Source: an uncultured Actinomycetes bacterium
Lineage (GTDB): Bacteria > Actinomycetota > Actinomycetes > S36-B12
NCBI GenBank assembly: GCA_937902285.1
Contig: CALGTB010000003.1
Coordinates: forward strand, 1-6,560
Length of the DNA stretch: 6,560 nucleotides
Direction of reading: 5' to 3'
Part shown: positions 1 through 6,464 of the stretch, one piece after another
Position numbering within the stretch: position 1 is the first letter of the stretch
How the letters are laid out: the number at the start of each line of letters is the position of its first letter
Notes under the pieces: generated by a model
The model's input: the letters and a program-made list of their open reading frames with translations, nothing else
Told to the model about the DNA's origin: nothing
Database searches by the model: none
Program-made: the position numbers and the translations under genes

Positions 1-1686
1 GAAGCGATCGAGAACAACTCCGTCACGGTCGAGGTGCGCAACACACTCGAGCCCGGCAAGGGCGAGTGCGAGGGTGACTTCACGACGACGGCGACCATCG
101 AGAACCTCCTGCTCGGGTTCATCGGCAAGGAGACTCCGCCCACCACCATCGCCGGCTTCTTCTCCCCGCCGGTGCAGAAGGTCACGCTCATCTCCACGGG
201 CGAGCCGACACTGGCCAGCGCAGAGGCCACGTTGGCAGCGGCGGGAGCCATCGCCACCCGGTATGACCGGTCCGTGCCCATCGTGACGGTCACCGACCAG
301 CAGTTCTCGGCCGACCCGAACGCACTGCGCGATGTCGACGGACCGAAGCGCATCGTGCGCCTCCTGCCGACCGATGACTCGACCGTCACCGTCTCGATCA
401 CGAACCCGGGGACGCCGACGCTGACGATCAGCGGGCCAGGCGACCAGTTGGCGGACGCAGCCGCGGCATTGGCCTCGCCCAGTCTCGGACTGGCGGGCGC
501 GCCCGTGGCGACCGAGCTCTCGGAGACTCGCCAGGCAACGGTGACGACGACGCTGACCCTTGAGCAGCTGGGCGCGGCAACCCCCCGGCTCGCCGGGCTT
601 GGGCGCCTGGAGTTCGCACTCCCCGTTCCCCAGGACCAGTTCGGTGGCACCGTCGACGCCGTCGCCATCCACCTCGAGGGCGCACACACGCCGGTGCCCG
701 CCGGAGGCCTGGCCACTGCGTCGATCCTCTGGAACGACCAGCTGGTGGCCTCGCAATTGCTGGCGGACAACGACCAGTACGTCGCCGACGTGACCGTCGA
801 GGGCCCCCTCATGCGGCGAGACAACTTCCTCGTCGTCCGCCTCGAGGTGACGCCTCCCGGCGGCAACTGCGGCACCGCCACCCAGCCGATGCAGATGGAC
901 CTCAACGGTTTCGCCAGCACCCTCACGGGCACCCCGGGGCAGTCGTTGAGCGCTGGATTCAACCGCTTCCCGCAGGCGTTCGGCAGCGACTTGCACGTGG
1001 CGTTCGGCTCGCAGCAGCTCACGCCGACCTTGGTTAACGCGGCCTGCTCGATGGTCGTGTCGCTTCAGCATGCTGCGTCGGCCCAGCTGCAGGTGTCCAC
1101 GCAGGACTTCGCGTCCTTCGTCACGGCGCCATACCCGGGTCTCGTCATCGGAGCGACGCCCGCAGATGCCGACACCCTTGAAGCACCACTGCGCTACGAG
1201 GACTGGCGCGCCATCAATGCCGCGGCAACGGAGTTCACCGTCACTGTGGATGGCCCCTTTGCCGCCCTCGAGGCCTTCGAGCTCGACGGACGCAACATCC
1301 TCATGCTCGGCAGCACTGATCCCACGGAGCAGTCGATGCCGCTGGTCGTCCAGCTTGCCGACGAGGCCGAGAACGGCGAGTTCGGCTGGTTCGGGCTGCG
1401 GGACGACCTCATGGTGGCGCAGTCGGCCTACCAGACGATCTTCCTGGACTCCACCACGGTGGTGCCGCAGACCTCGGTCCAGGCCGAGGGCCGTCAGCTC
1501 CCGCCGTGGTGGTTGCTCCTCATCGTCGCGGTCGTGGTCATCCTCCTGCTGCGCTGGTGGTTCGTGCGCCGACGTGCCAAGCGGATCCGGCGTCGGCTGG
1601 CCGCAGCCGAGGCCGAGGCGGCGGCAACTGCCGACGCCGAGGCAGCCGTCGCTGCGGATGCGCCGGAGCAGCCGGACCTGACATGA
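1..1686 (+). CDS. BcsB-like polysaccharide synthase partner protein, 5'-truncated by window edge
   Basis: The reading frame is open from base 1, so the true start lies upstream; the internal GTG at 34 is not a credible start. The visible 561 residues (numbered from base 1) read as the later part of a BcsB-type protein. They run from the end of a first carbohydrate-binding module with Cys23, through a ferredoxin-like alpha/beta stretch (about 46–150) and a second beta-rich module (about 170–335). That module contains NCGTA at Cys290 and the BcsB-like motif RFPQAFGSDL (322–331). A second alpha/beta module (about 336–490) follows, then a single C-terminal membrane helix (about 503–522). The helix is followed by a very basic stretch and an Ala/Glu/Asp low-complexity cytoplasmic tail. 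In known systems BcsB sits outside the membrane, held by this C-terminal helix, and contacts the BcsA synthase as the glycan emerges. The stop overlaps the next start (ATGA). The family call rests on architecture and motifs; the bound polysaccharide is unknown. Confidence 0.75.
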   Translation, partial: EAIENNSVTVEVRNTLEPGKGECEGDFTTTATIENLLLGFIGKETPPTTIAGFFSPPVQKVTLISTGEPTLASAEATLAAAGAIATRYDRSVPIVTVTDQQFSADPNALRDVDGPKRIVRLLPTDDSTVTVSITNPGTPTLTISGPGDQLADAAAALASPSLGLAGAPVATELSETRQATVTTTLTLEQLGAATPRLAGLGRLEFALPVPQDQFGGTVDAVAIHLEGAHTPVPAGGLATASILWNDQLVASQLLADNDQYVADVTVEGPLMRRDNFLVVRLEVTPPGGNCGTATQPMQMDLNGFASTLTGTPGQSLSAGFNRFPQAFGSDLHVAFGSQQLTPTLVNAACSMVVSLQHAASAQLQVSTQDFASFVTAPYPGLVIGATPADADTLEAPLRYEDWRAINAAATEFTVTVDGPFAALEAFELDGRNILMLGSTDPTEQSMPLVVQLADEAENGEFGWFGLRDDLMVAQSAYQTIFLDSTTVVPQTSVQAEGRQLPPWWLLLIVAVVVILLLRWWFVRRRAKRIRRRLAAAEAEAAATADAEAAVAADAPEQPDLT

Positions 1687-3365
1687 CCGCCACAGCCGTT
1701 GCCGAGAAGGCGGACGCGACGCGTCCCGTCCGCCTTCTTCGGCACGTGTGGGACCGCCTCGGCGCGGAGCCCGGCTCAGTCCAGCAGGCGGCCAAGGGAC
1801 GCGAGGTTCCCGGCACGCTGATCATCGTCGGCATCGGCATCGCGTTCGGGCTCGTCGCGACCTTCATCTCGTGGCAGCAGGGCTGGATGCTGCTGTACGC
1901 CGACGCCCAGTCGCACCTGGTCATCGCCCGGCGCGTGCTCGACTCCCAGAACACCGGCTTCCAGCAGCTGGGCACGGTATGGCTGCCCATGCCGCACATC
2001 CTGCTCATGCCGTTCGTCCAGAACTTCCAGCTGTGGCAGTCCGGGCTGGCGGGCGGCCTCCTTGGGGCGAGCTGCCTCGGCGTGTCGGCGGGCGCCCTGT
2101 GGCGCATCACCTTCCGAGCGGGGTTCAACCGCCCTGCCCGGCTCGTCACGGTCGCGGTCCTCCTGCTCAACCCGTCGATCCTCTACCTCTTCACGACGGC
2201 CCTCACCGAGCCGGTCCTCTTCGCCGCTCTGTTGAGCGCCCTCGCCGGCTTGTCCGGCTGGATCACGGCCATGCCTTCCATCTCCCCTGGAGAGCTGGCC
2301 GTGTTCGCGGGCATCCCGACCGCCGTCGCGGTGCTCTCGCGCTACGAGGGATGGGCCTTTGTGGTCGTGGGGGCCACGTTCGTGATCATCGCGTCCTGGC
2401 GGCGATGGCGTTCGGCGTCGTACACCGTCACCCTCGTCCTGTCGTACATCGCCGCACCGGCAGCAGCCGTCATCTGGTGGGTCTCGTACAACTTCGTCCG
2501 CTACGGCGACCCGCTCGACTTCGCCCGCGGACCGTACTCCGCAGCCGCGCAGCAGCAGGACCTGACCGATCTCGGGCTGCTGCCCACCAAGGGCAACCTC
2601 GGCCTCGCGGTGCGCACCTTCGACTGGAACATCGTCAACATCATCGGCCCGGCGCTGCTCATCATCGCGGCCATCGGGGCAGTGCTCATCCTCTGGCTTC
2701 GCGGCACCTCCACCACCGCGCTCATCCTGTGGATCCCTGCGTTCGTCTACCCCTTCGCACTGCTCAGTCTCTACCTCGGGCAGACGGTCATCCGCAACGA
2801 CGTGTCCATGCCGATCGGCCTGTTCAACATCCGCTACGCAGCACTCCTCGTCCCGCTGGTCGCCGTACTCGTCGGAGCCGTGGTCGATGTCGCCTGGCGC
2901 CAGATCCCGCGATTCGCCACGGCGGTGACGGCCGTGGTCGTTGCCGTGATCATCGGCTTCATGGGATGGACCGCGCTGAACCCGACGCAGAACATGGGCG
3001 TCATCCGCGAGGGCTACCTCATCAACTCCGGCAGCCCGGACTCGGTGATCGCCGCGAACTGGCTCGGCGACCACTACGAGGGCGGCTACATCCTCATCGA
3101 CGACACCAACAGCCAGGCCCTCCTGCCGATGGGGGTGCCGCTCGACCAGCTCTACTCGAGCTTCAACGGCGAGTCGTTCGACGACGCCCTTGCGGCGCCG
3201 TACCAGTACGTCAGCTGGGTGTTCGCGAACACCGAGAACGAGAATGACCGTGTGTGGAAGGCGATCCAGGCCGATCCGGACTTCGACGCACGGTTCTTCC
3301 CGGTGTTCCAGTCCGGTCCCTTCACCGTGTGGCAGAGCGCGAAGACGATCGGGCCGATCTCATGA
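1683..3365 (+). CDS. Polytopic GT-C family glycosyltransferase (ArnT/PMT-like)
   Basis: A 560-residue integral membrane protein with about ten or more hydrophobic helices, spread between residues 45 and 430, and a soluble, probably extracytoplasmic, C-terminal part (about 430–560). Family-type signatures are visible. The first outside loop has the acidic motif YADAQSHL with Asp74, where GT-C enzymes carry their catalytic or metal-binding acid. Also seen are ALTEP (173–177), RYEGW (220–224), YNFVRYGDPL (269–278) and FNIRYAALLVP (381–391). GT-C enzymes transfer a sugar from a polyprenyl-phosphate donor on the outer face of the membrane, to lipid, protein or glycan. The acceptor here is not evident; position between a BcsB-like protein and a GT2 synthase suggests modification of the exported polymer. 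The start at 1683 was chosen because ATG overlaps the upstream stop as ATGA; the frame stays open upstream to a GTG at 1506, but that lies inside the preceding gene. No good Shine–Dalgarno precedes it, so translational coupling is likely. It overlaps the next start in the same way. Confidence 0.85.
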   Translation: MTATAVAEKADATRPVRLLRHVWDRLGAEPGSVQQAAKGREVPGTLIIVGIGIAFGLVATFISWQQGWMLLYADAQSHLVIARRVLDSQNTGFQQLGTVWLPMPHILLMPFVQNFQLWQSGLAGGLLGASCLGVSAGALWRITFRAGFNRPARLVTVAVLLLNPSILYLFTTALTEPVLFAALLSALAGLSGWITAMPSISPGELAVFAGIPTAVAVLSRYEGWAFVVVGATFVIIASWRRWRSASYTVTLVLSYIAAPAAAVIWWVSYNFVRYGDPLDFARGPYSAAAQQQDLTDLGLLPTKGNLGLAVRTFDWNIVNIIGPALLIIAAIGAVLILWLRGTSTTALILWIPAFVYPFALLSLYLGQTVIRNDVSMPIGLFNIRYAALLVPLVAVLVGAVVDVAWRQIPRFATAVTAVVVAVIIGFMGWTALNPTQNMGVIREGYLINSGSPDSVIAANWLGDHYEGGYILIDDTNSQALLPMGVPLDQLYSSFNGESFDDALAAPYQYVSWVFANTENENDRVWKAIQADPDFDARFFPVFQSGPFTVWQSAKTIGPIS

Positions 3366-5281
3366 CCTCCCTGTCCCCCTCGCGACTCGACGGTGCCCGC
3401 CCCCTCGGGCAGGTCCTGCTCGAGGCCGGACTGATCACCCAGCAGAACCTGACCGATGCCCTGGCCGAGCAGGCCCGAGGTGGTGGACGCCTCGGCATGC
3501 ACCTGATCCTGCTCGGTGCCGTCTCGCGAATCGAGCTCTACACCTGCATCGCCGACCAGCTCGGATTCCCCTTCGTGAACGTGCTGGAGGAGCCACCGGA
3601 CGCAGCCCTGCTCGGCGACCTCGACCCGAAGACCTATATCGGGCAGGACTGGATCCCCTACCGGTGGAACGAGGACACCCTGGTCATCGCGATCACCGAG
3701 CCCCCCGACCGCACGATGATCGCCCAGGCGCGCAAGCAGTTCGGGGTCGAGCACGTCGACTTCGTCGTCACGACCGACTGGGACATGGATCAGGCCGTCA
3801 CGCGGTACTGCAGGTCGCGGCTGCTGTTCAACGCGGCGGAGGAGCTGGCGACGCGCAACCCGGAGAAGTCCGCCAAGGGCAAGCCGGTGCCGTGGCAGCG
3901 AGTGTTCGCCTACCTCGTCGCGGCGGGCTTCATCGGCGGCCTCATCATCAAGCCTGCCGGCACGATCGTCGCCCTGCTCATCTTCCTCAATCTGTTCTTC
4001 TTCATCGCCGTCGTGTTCAAGATGGTGACGACCATCGCCGGCCTCGTGCACAAGCGCGAGCTGAAGATGACCGAGAACGCCATGAAGGAGGCCGGCAGCT
4101 GGATCGTCGAGACGATGGACGAGGCCGACCTCCCCATGTACACGATTCTGGTGCCGGTCTTCAAAGAGGCCAACGTCATCGAGATGGTCCTGGACCACGT
4201 CGGGCAGCTCAACTGGCCCAAGTCCAAGCTCCAGGTCCTCATCCTCACGGAGGAGGTCGACCAGCCCACCATCGATGCCTGCAAGGCCGCGCAGCCACCG
4301 GAGTTCGTCCGACTCGTGGTCGTGCCCGCGGGCACTCCGCAGACCAAGCCGCGCGCCTGCAACTTCGGGCTGATGTTCTCCCTCGGCGAGTTCCTCGTCA
4401 TCTACGACGCCGAGGACCGACCCGACCCCGACCAGCTCCGTCGTGCCTATGCGGCATTCCTCGCTGACGAGAACGATCCCGACCAGCGCCGGCCACTCGC
4501 CTGTGTGCAGGCCGCCCTGAACTACTTCAACTGGGACGCCAACCTCCTCACGCGCATGTTCACCCTCGAGTACTCGTCATGGTTCGACGGCATGCTGCAC
4601 GGGATGGAGTGGTTCAGGCTCCCGATCCCGCTCGGCGGCACGTCCAACCACTTCCGCACTGACCGGCTGCGCGAGCTTGGCGGGTGGGACCCGTACAACG
4701 TGACGGAGGACGCCGATCTCGGCATGCGCGCATCAGCCGCCGGCTACCGCGTCGGGACCATCGACTCCACGACGTGGGAGGAGGCGTGCTCGCACATCCC
4801 GGCGTGGATCCGGCAGCGCACGCGGTGGATCAAGGGCTACATGGTCACGGCCCTCGTCGACGCTCGCTATCCCATCCGGTTCACGCGATCGGCGGGCTTC
4901 CGCAGCCTCGGCACTCTCGTCGGCCTCATCATCGGCACCCCGCTCATGTTCCTGGCCTACCCCGTCGTGTGGGGCATGACGCTTGTCGTCTACATCGGGT
5001 TCGAGACGTTCGCCTTCACGCTCCCTCCCGCGGTGGGCGCCTTCGCCGTGTTCAACGCGATCTTCGGCAACGTCACGGTCATGATCCTGTCGATGATCAC
5101 CGGGGCGACTCGTCACGGATGGCGCATCTCCGGCTACGCCCTGCTGAACCCCATCTACTGGTGTCTTCACTCGTACGCCTCGTGGCGCGCCCTGTTCCAG
5201 GTGTTCTTCAACCCCTTCGCGTGGGAGAAGACTCCGCACGGCCTGACGCACGGCCGCGCGGAGAACGCCGAGGTCACCTGA
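3362..5281 (+). CDS. MshEN domain–GT2 fusion: processive membrane glycosyltransferase (BcsA/NfrB/XagB-like)
   Basis: A 639-residue protein. Residues about 11–78 carry two MshEN half-motifs (LGxxLxxxG...L...Q), at 15–37 and 43–66, separated by the typical five residues; the MshEN region probably extends to about 160. In MshE-type ATPases this fold binds cyclic di-GMP. Two membrane helices (about 182–198 and 202–222) precede a GT2 catalytic domain (about 258–500). It has YTILVPVFKE at the start, YDAEDRPDP (348–356) at the donor/metal site, TED (448–450) with the catalytic-base Asp, and QRTRW (485–489), the QxxRW signature of processive synthases. Three or four further helices (about 515–610) would form the rest of the glycan channel. 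The arrangement resembles cellulose-synthase-superfamily proteins such as NfrB and XagB, although NfrB of E. coli has its MshEN domain at the C-terminus. ATG 3362 overlaps the previous stop (ATGA), with no clear Shine–Dalgarno. The sugar polymerised cannot be told from sequence. Confidence 0.88.
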   Translation: MTSLSPSRLDGARPLGQVLLEAGLITQQNLTDALAEQARGGGRLGMHLILLGAVSRIELYTCIADQLGFPFVNVLEEPPDAALLGDLDPKTYIGQDWIPYRWNEDTLVIAITEPPDRTMIAQARKQFGVEHVDFVVTTDWDMDQAVTRYCRSRLLFNAAEELATRNPEKSAKGKPVPWQRVFAYLVAAGFIGGLIIKPAGTIVALLIFLNLFFFIAVVFKMVTTIAGLVHKRELKMTENAMKEAGSWIVETMDEADLPMYTILVPVFKEANVIEMVLDHVGQLNWPKSKLQVLILTEEVDQPTIDACKAAQPPEFVRLVVVPAGTPQTKPRACNFGLMFSLGEFLVIYDAEDRPDPDQLRRAYAAFLADENDPDQRRPLACVQAALNYFNWDANLLTRMFTLEYSSWFDGMLHGMEWFRLPIPLGGTSNHFRTDRLRELGGWDPYNVTEDADLGMRASAAGYRVGTIDSTTWEEACSHIPAWIRQRTRWIKGYMVTALVDARYPIRFTRSAGFRSLGTLVGLIIGTPLMFLAYPVVWGMTLVVYIGFETFAFTLPPAVGAFAVFNAIFGNVTVMILSMITGATRHGWRISGYALLNPIYWCLHSYASWRALFQVFFNPFAWEKTPHGLTHGRAENAEVT

Positions 5282-5290
5282 CCCCGCGCC

Positions 5291-5366
5291 TGGTGGACCG
5301 CACTGGACTCGAACCAGTAACCAATGCCTTGTAAGGGCATCACTCTGCCAATTGAGTTAGCGGTCC
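5291..5366 (-). tRNA. tRNA-Val(UAC)
   Basis: On the minus strand a full cloverleaf folds. The acceptor stem is GGACCGC/GCGGUCC with discriminator A at 5294 and an encoded CCA at 5291–5293. The D stem is ACUC/GAGU and the anticodon stem AUGCC/GGCAU. The loop is CUUACAA, giving anticodon UAC at 5331–5333. The T arm is ACUGG-UUCGAGU-CCAGU. The T-loop consensus and the terminal CCA fix the strand; on the other strand the loop would read GUA but lacks a valid T arm. The UAC anticodon and A73 agree with valine identity. It lies 57 bp downstream of ahpE on the same strand. A TAGCCT hexamer (minus strand, 5386–5381) could be a -10 element of its own promoter, but no convincing -35 pairs with it. The 3' end faces the end of the polysaccharide operon, 9 bp away. 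Confidence 0.96.
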
Positions 5367-5423
5367 CTCTCGCGGCGACGAGGCTACCGCTTGACGATCG
5401 GCGGGTTCGGTGGCGGGCGGGAC

Positions 5424-5885
5424 CTACGCCAGGTCGGCCAGGGCTGCCGCGTAGTCGTCGGCGCTGCGCGCCTCGCCCGGGCCGTTGATGACCGACCACC
5501 GGACGACGCCGGCCTTGTCGATGACGAAGGTCGCCCGGGTGGCGAAGCCCTTCTCCTCGAGGAAGGCCCCGTACTCGCGCGACACCGTGCCGTGGGGCCA
5601 GAAGTCACTGAGCATCGGGTGGGTGAGGCCCTCCTGCTCGGCGAAGACCCTGAGCGTGTGGGGGGAGTCGCACGAGACGCTGAGCACCACCGAGTCGTCG
5701 TTGACGAAGTCCGTGTAGCGATCGCGGATCGCGCACAGCTCGCCCGTGCAGGTGCCCGTGAACGCGAACGGGTAGAACATCAGCACGACGTTCTTCTGAC
5801 CGCGGTAGTCGGACAGCGAGACCTTCTCGCCGTGCTGGCTGGTGAGGGTGAACTCCGGGGCTGGCTGGCCGATCTCGGCGGGCAT
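5424..5885 (-). CDS. ahpE: AhpE-type peroxiredoxin
   Basis: A 153-residue thioredoxin-fold peroxidase, the same length as Mycobacterium tuberculosis AhpE. It would reduce hydroperoxides and peroxynitrite in the cytoplasm. The peroxidatic motif YPFAFTGTC (38–46) gives the Pro-x3-Thr-x2-Cys active site with Cys46. LSDFWPHG and the PGE motif near the C-terminus also match the mycobacterial protein closely. Unlike that single-Cys enzyme, this one has a second Cys at 51 (CTGELC) and a third at 72. The C-x4-C spacing is that of BCP/PrxQ enzymes, in which the second Cys resolves the sulfenic acid. The ATG at 5885 was chosen over an upstream in-frame ATG at 5966 because AGGAG (5891–5895) lies 5 nt before it and the family N-terminus begins there. 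It follows the DUF3052 gene by 38 bp and is probably co-transcribed with it. Confidence 0.93.
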   Translation of the reverse strand: MPAEIGQPAPEFTLTSQHGEKVSLSDYRGQKNVVLMFYPFAFTGTCTGELCAIRDRYTDFVNDDSVVLSVSCDSPHTLRVFAEQEGLTHPMLSDFWPHGTVSREYGAFLEEKGFATRATFVIDKAGVVRWSVINGPGEARSADDYAAALADLA

Positions 5886-5890
5886 GACGA

Positions 5891-5895
5891 CTCCT
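5891..5895 (-). promoter_or_regulatory. Shine–Dalgarno site of ahpE
   Basis: AGGAG on the minus strand, 5 nt before the ATG at 5885. It decides the start against the longer in-frame option at 5966, which would overlap the end of the DUF3052 gene and add a 27-residue extension foreign to the family. Confidence 0.8.
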
Positions 5896-5923
5896 GGGTG
5901 GCGTGCGGACGGATTCGCCGACG

Positions 5924-6346
5924 CTACCGCTTGGCGCGCGGAGCCACCAGTCGAGTGCCCTGCCACTGCGAGCCGGCGCTGATCGTGCTGGTCTGCTGCA
6001 GCCCCGCGGTGGGGGCGGCATCGGCGATGTCCTCGGCGTCGATGTGGCCCGGACGGCCCGGCTTCGGCGTCATCAGCCAGACCACGCCGTGGTCGGCCAG
6101 CAGGCCGATCGCGTCGACGAGTCCGTCGACGAGGTCACCGTCGTCCTCGCGCCACCACATCACGACGACGTCGACCACGTCGTCGTAGTCCTCGTCGACC
6201 AGCTCGCCCTCGACCACCTGCTCGATGCCGGCCCGCAGGTCGAGGTCGGCGTCGTCGTCGAAGCCCCGCTCCTGCACGGTGAGACCGGGCTGTAGTCCGA
6301 GCCGACGCGCCCGATCGCGGGCCTCGTCCTCCGCAGCGGCGGTCAC
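5924..6346 (-). CDS. DUF3052 family protein
   Basis: A 140-residue acidic protein, soluble in appearance, with no signal peptide or membrane helix. It resembles the actinobacterial DUF3052 family (Rv2239c of M. tuberculosis is one as far as I recall). Recognisable stretches are the acidic run ELVDEDYDDVVDVVVMWWRE, the segment GVVWLMTPKPGRPGHI, then AAPTAGLQQTSTIS and the C-terminal GTRLVAPRAKR. The function of the family is not known, and nothing here reveals a catalytic site. The GTG start at 6346 was chosen because GAGGAG (6351–6356) sits 4 nt before it. An in-frame ATG at 6376 lacks a ribosome site and lies inside a strong inverted repeat. It is the first gene of a probable DUF3052–ahpE unit; the pair is conserved in actinobacteria, typically divergent from aceE, which suggests an expressed housekeeping role. 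Confidence 0.88.
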   Translation of the reverse strand: MTAAAEDEARDRARRLGLQPGLTVQERGFDDDADLDLRAGIEQVVEGELVDEDYDDVVDVVVMWWREDDGDLVDGLVDAIGLLADHGVVWLMTPKPGRPGHIDAEDIADAAPTAGLQQTSTISAGSQWQGTRLVAPRAKR

Positions 6347-6350
6347 GTCT

Positions 6351-6356
6351 CTCCTC
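6351..6356 (-). promoter_or_regulatory. Shine–Dalgarno site of the DUF3052 gene
   Basis: GAGGAG on the minus strand, 4 nt before the GTG at 6346. It supports the GTG start over the upstream ATG at 6376 and lies 9 nt downstream of the inverted repeat at 6366–6388, so that hairpin could influence initiation. Confidence 0.8.
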
Positions 6357-6365
6357 ACCTCGGAC

Positions 6366-6464
6366 GGCCCCGGCACAATGCCCGGGCCGGTCTCCGGGCG
6401 GGTGCGAACCCGCCCTCAGGCCCGTAGTCCACCCGACGCGGGGCCCTGGCGCAAGTGACCCCGC
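6366..6464. promoter_or_regulatory. Cluster of inverted repeats in the DUF3052 upstream region
   Basis: Four helices can be drawn, given here as read on the + strand. A perfect 8-bp stem with GCGA loop spans 6396–6403/6408–6415. A 6-bp outer stem, 6383–6388 with 6419–6424, encloses it across a small asymmetric internal loop. A hairpin 6366–6375/6379–6388 has 9 of 10 pairs and a 3-nt loop. A perfect 6-bp stem, 6438–6443/6459–6464, has a 15-nt loop. The second and third share bases 6383–6388 and so exclude each other. On the minus strand this would be the leader of DUF3052–ahpE; on the plus strand, the leader of the gene to the right. No U-tract follows, so it does not look like an intrinsic terminator. 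In DNA of this GC content some such pairing is expected by chance. Confidence 0.35.

Noticed and set aside
1506..1682. N-terminal extension of the GT-C gene from the GTG at 1506
   Set aside because: It would overlap the BcsB-like membrane helix and tail in another frame and gives an Arg/Gly-rich sequence unlike the family. The ATGA at 1683 is a far better start.
1776..3074. 432-residue minus-strand open frame
   Set aside because: Charged, repetitive Asp/Arg/Gly composition typical of the shadow of a high-GC gene; it lies wholly opposite the GT-C gene.
3152..4198. 348-residue minus-strand open frame
   Set aside because: Antisense to the GT-C/GT2 junction, with His/Asp/Glu/Arg-rich composition and no recognisable domain.
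5383..5934. An 11-nt direct repeat GCTACCGCTTG near 5383 and near 5923
   Set aside because: The second copy contains the DUF3052 stop codon; there is no shared longer context and no third copy, so chance is the likely reason.
5391..6188. 265-residue plus-strand open frame
   Set aside because: Antisense to ahpE and DUF3052, which have clear family identity and ribosome sites.
6396..6424. Intrinsic terminator at the 8-bp GC stem
   Set aside because: No U-run follows on either strand, and no gene ends next to it.
6426..6454. Minus-strand promoter-like pair TTGCGC–17 bp–TGGACT upstream of DUF3052
   Set aside because: Only 3 of 6 matches in each hexamer and no extended -10; not strong enough to annotate.
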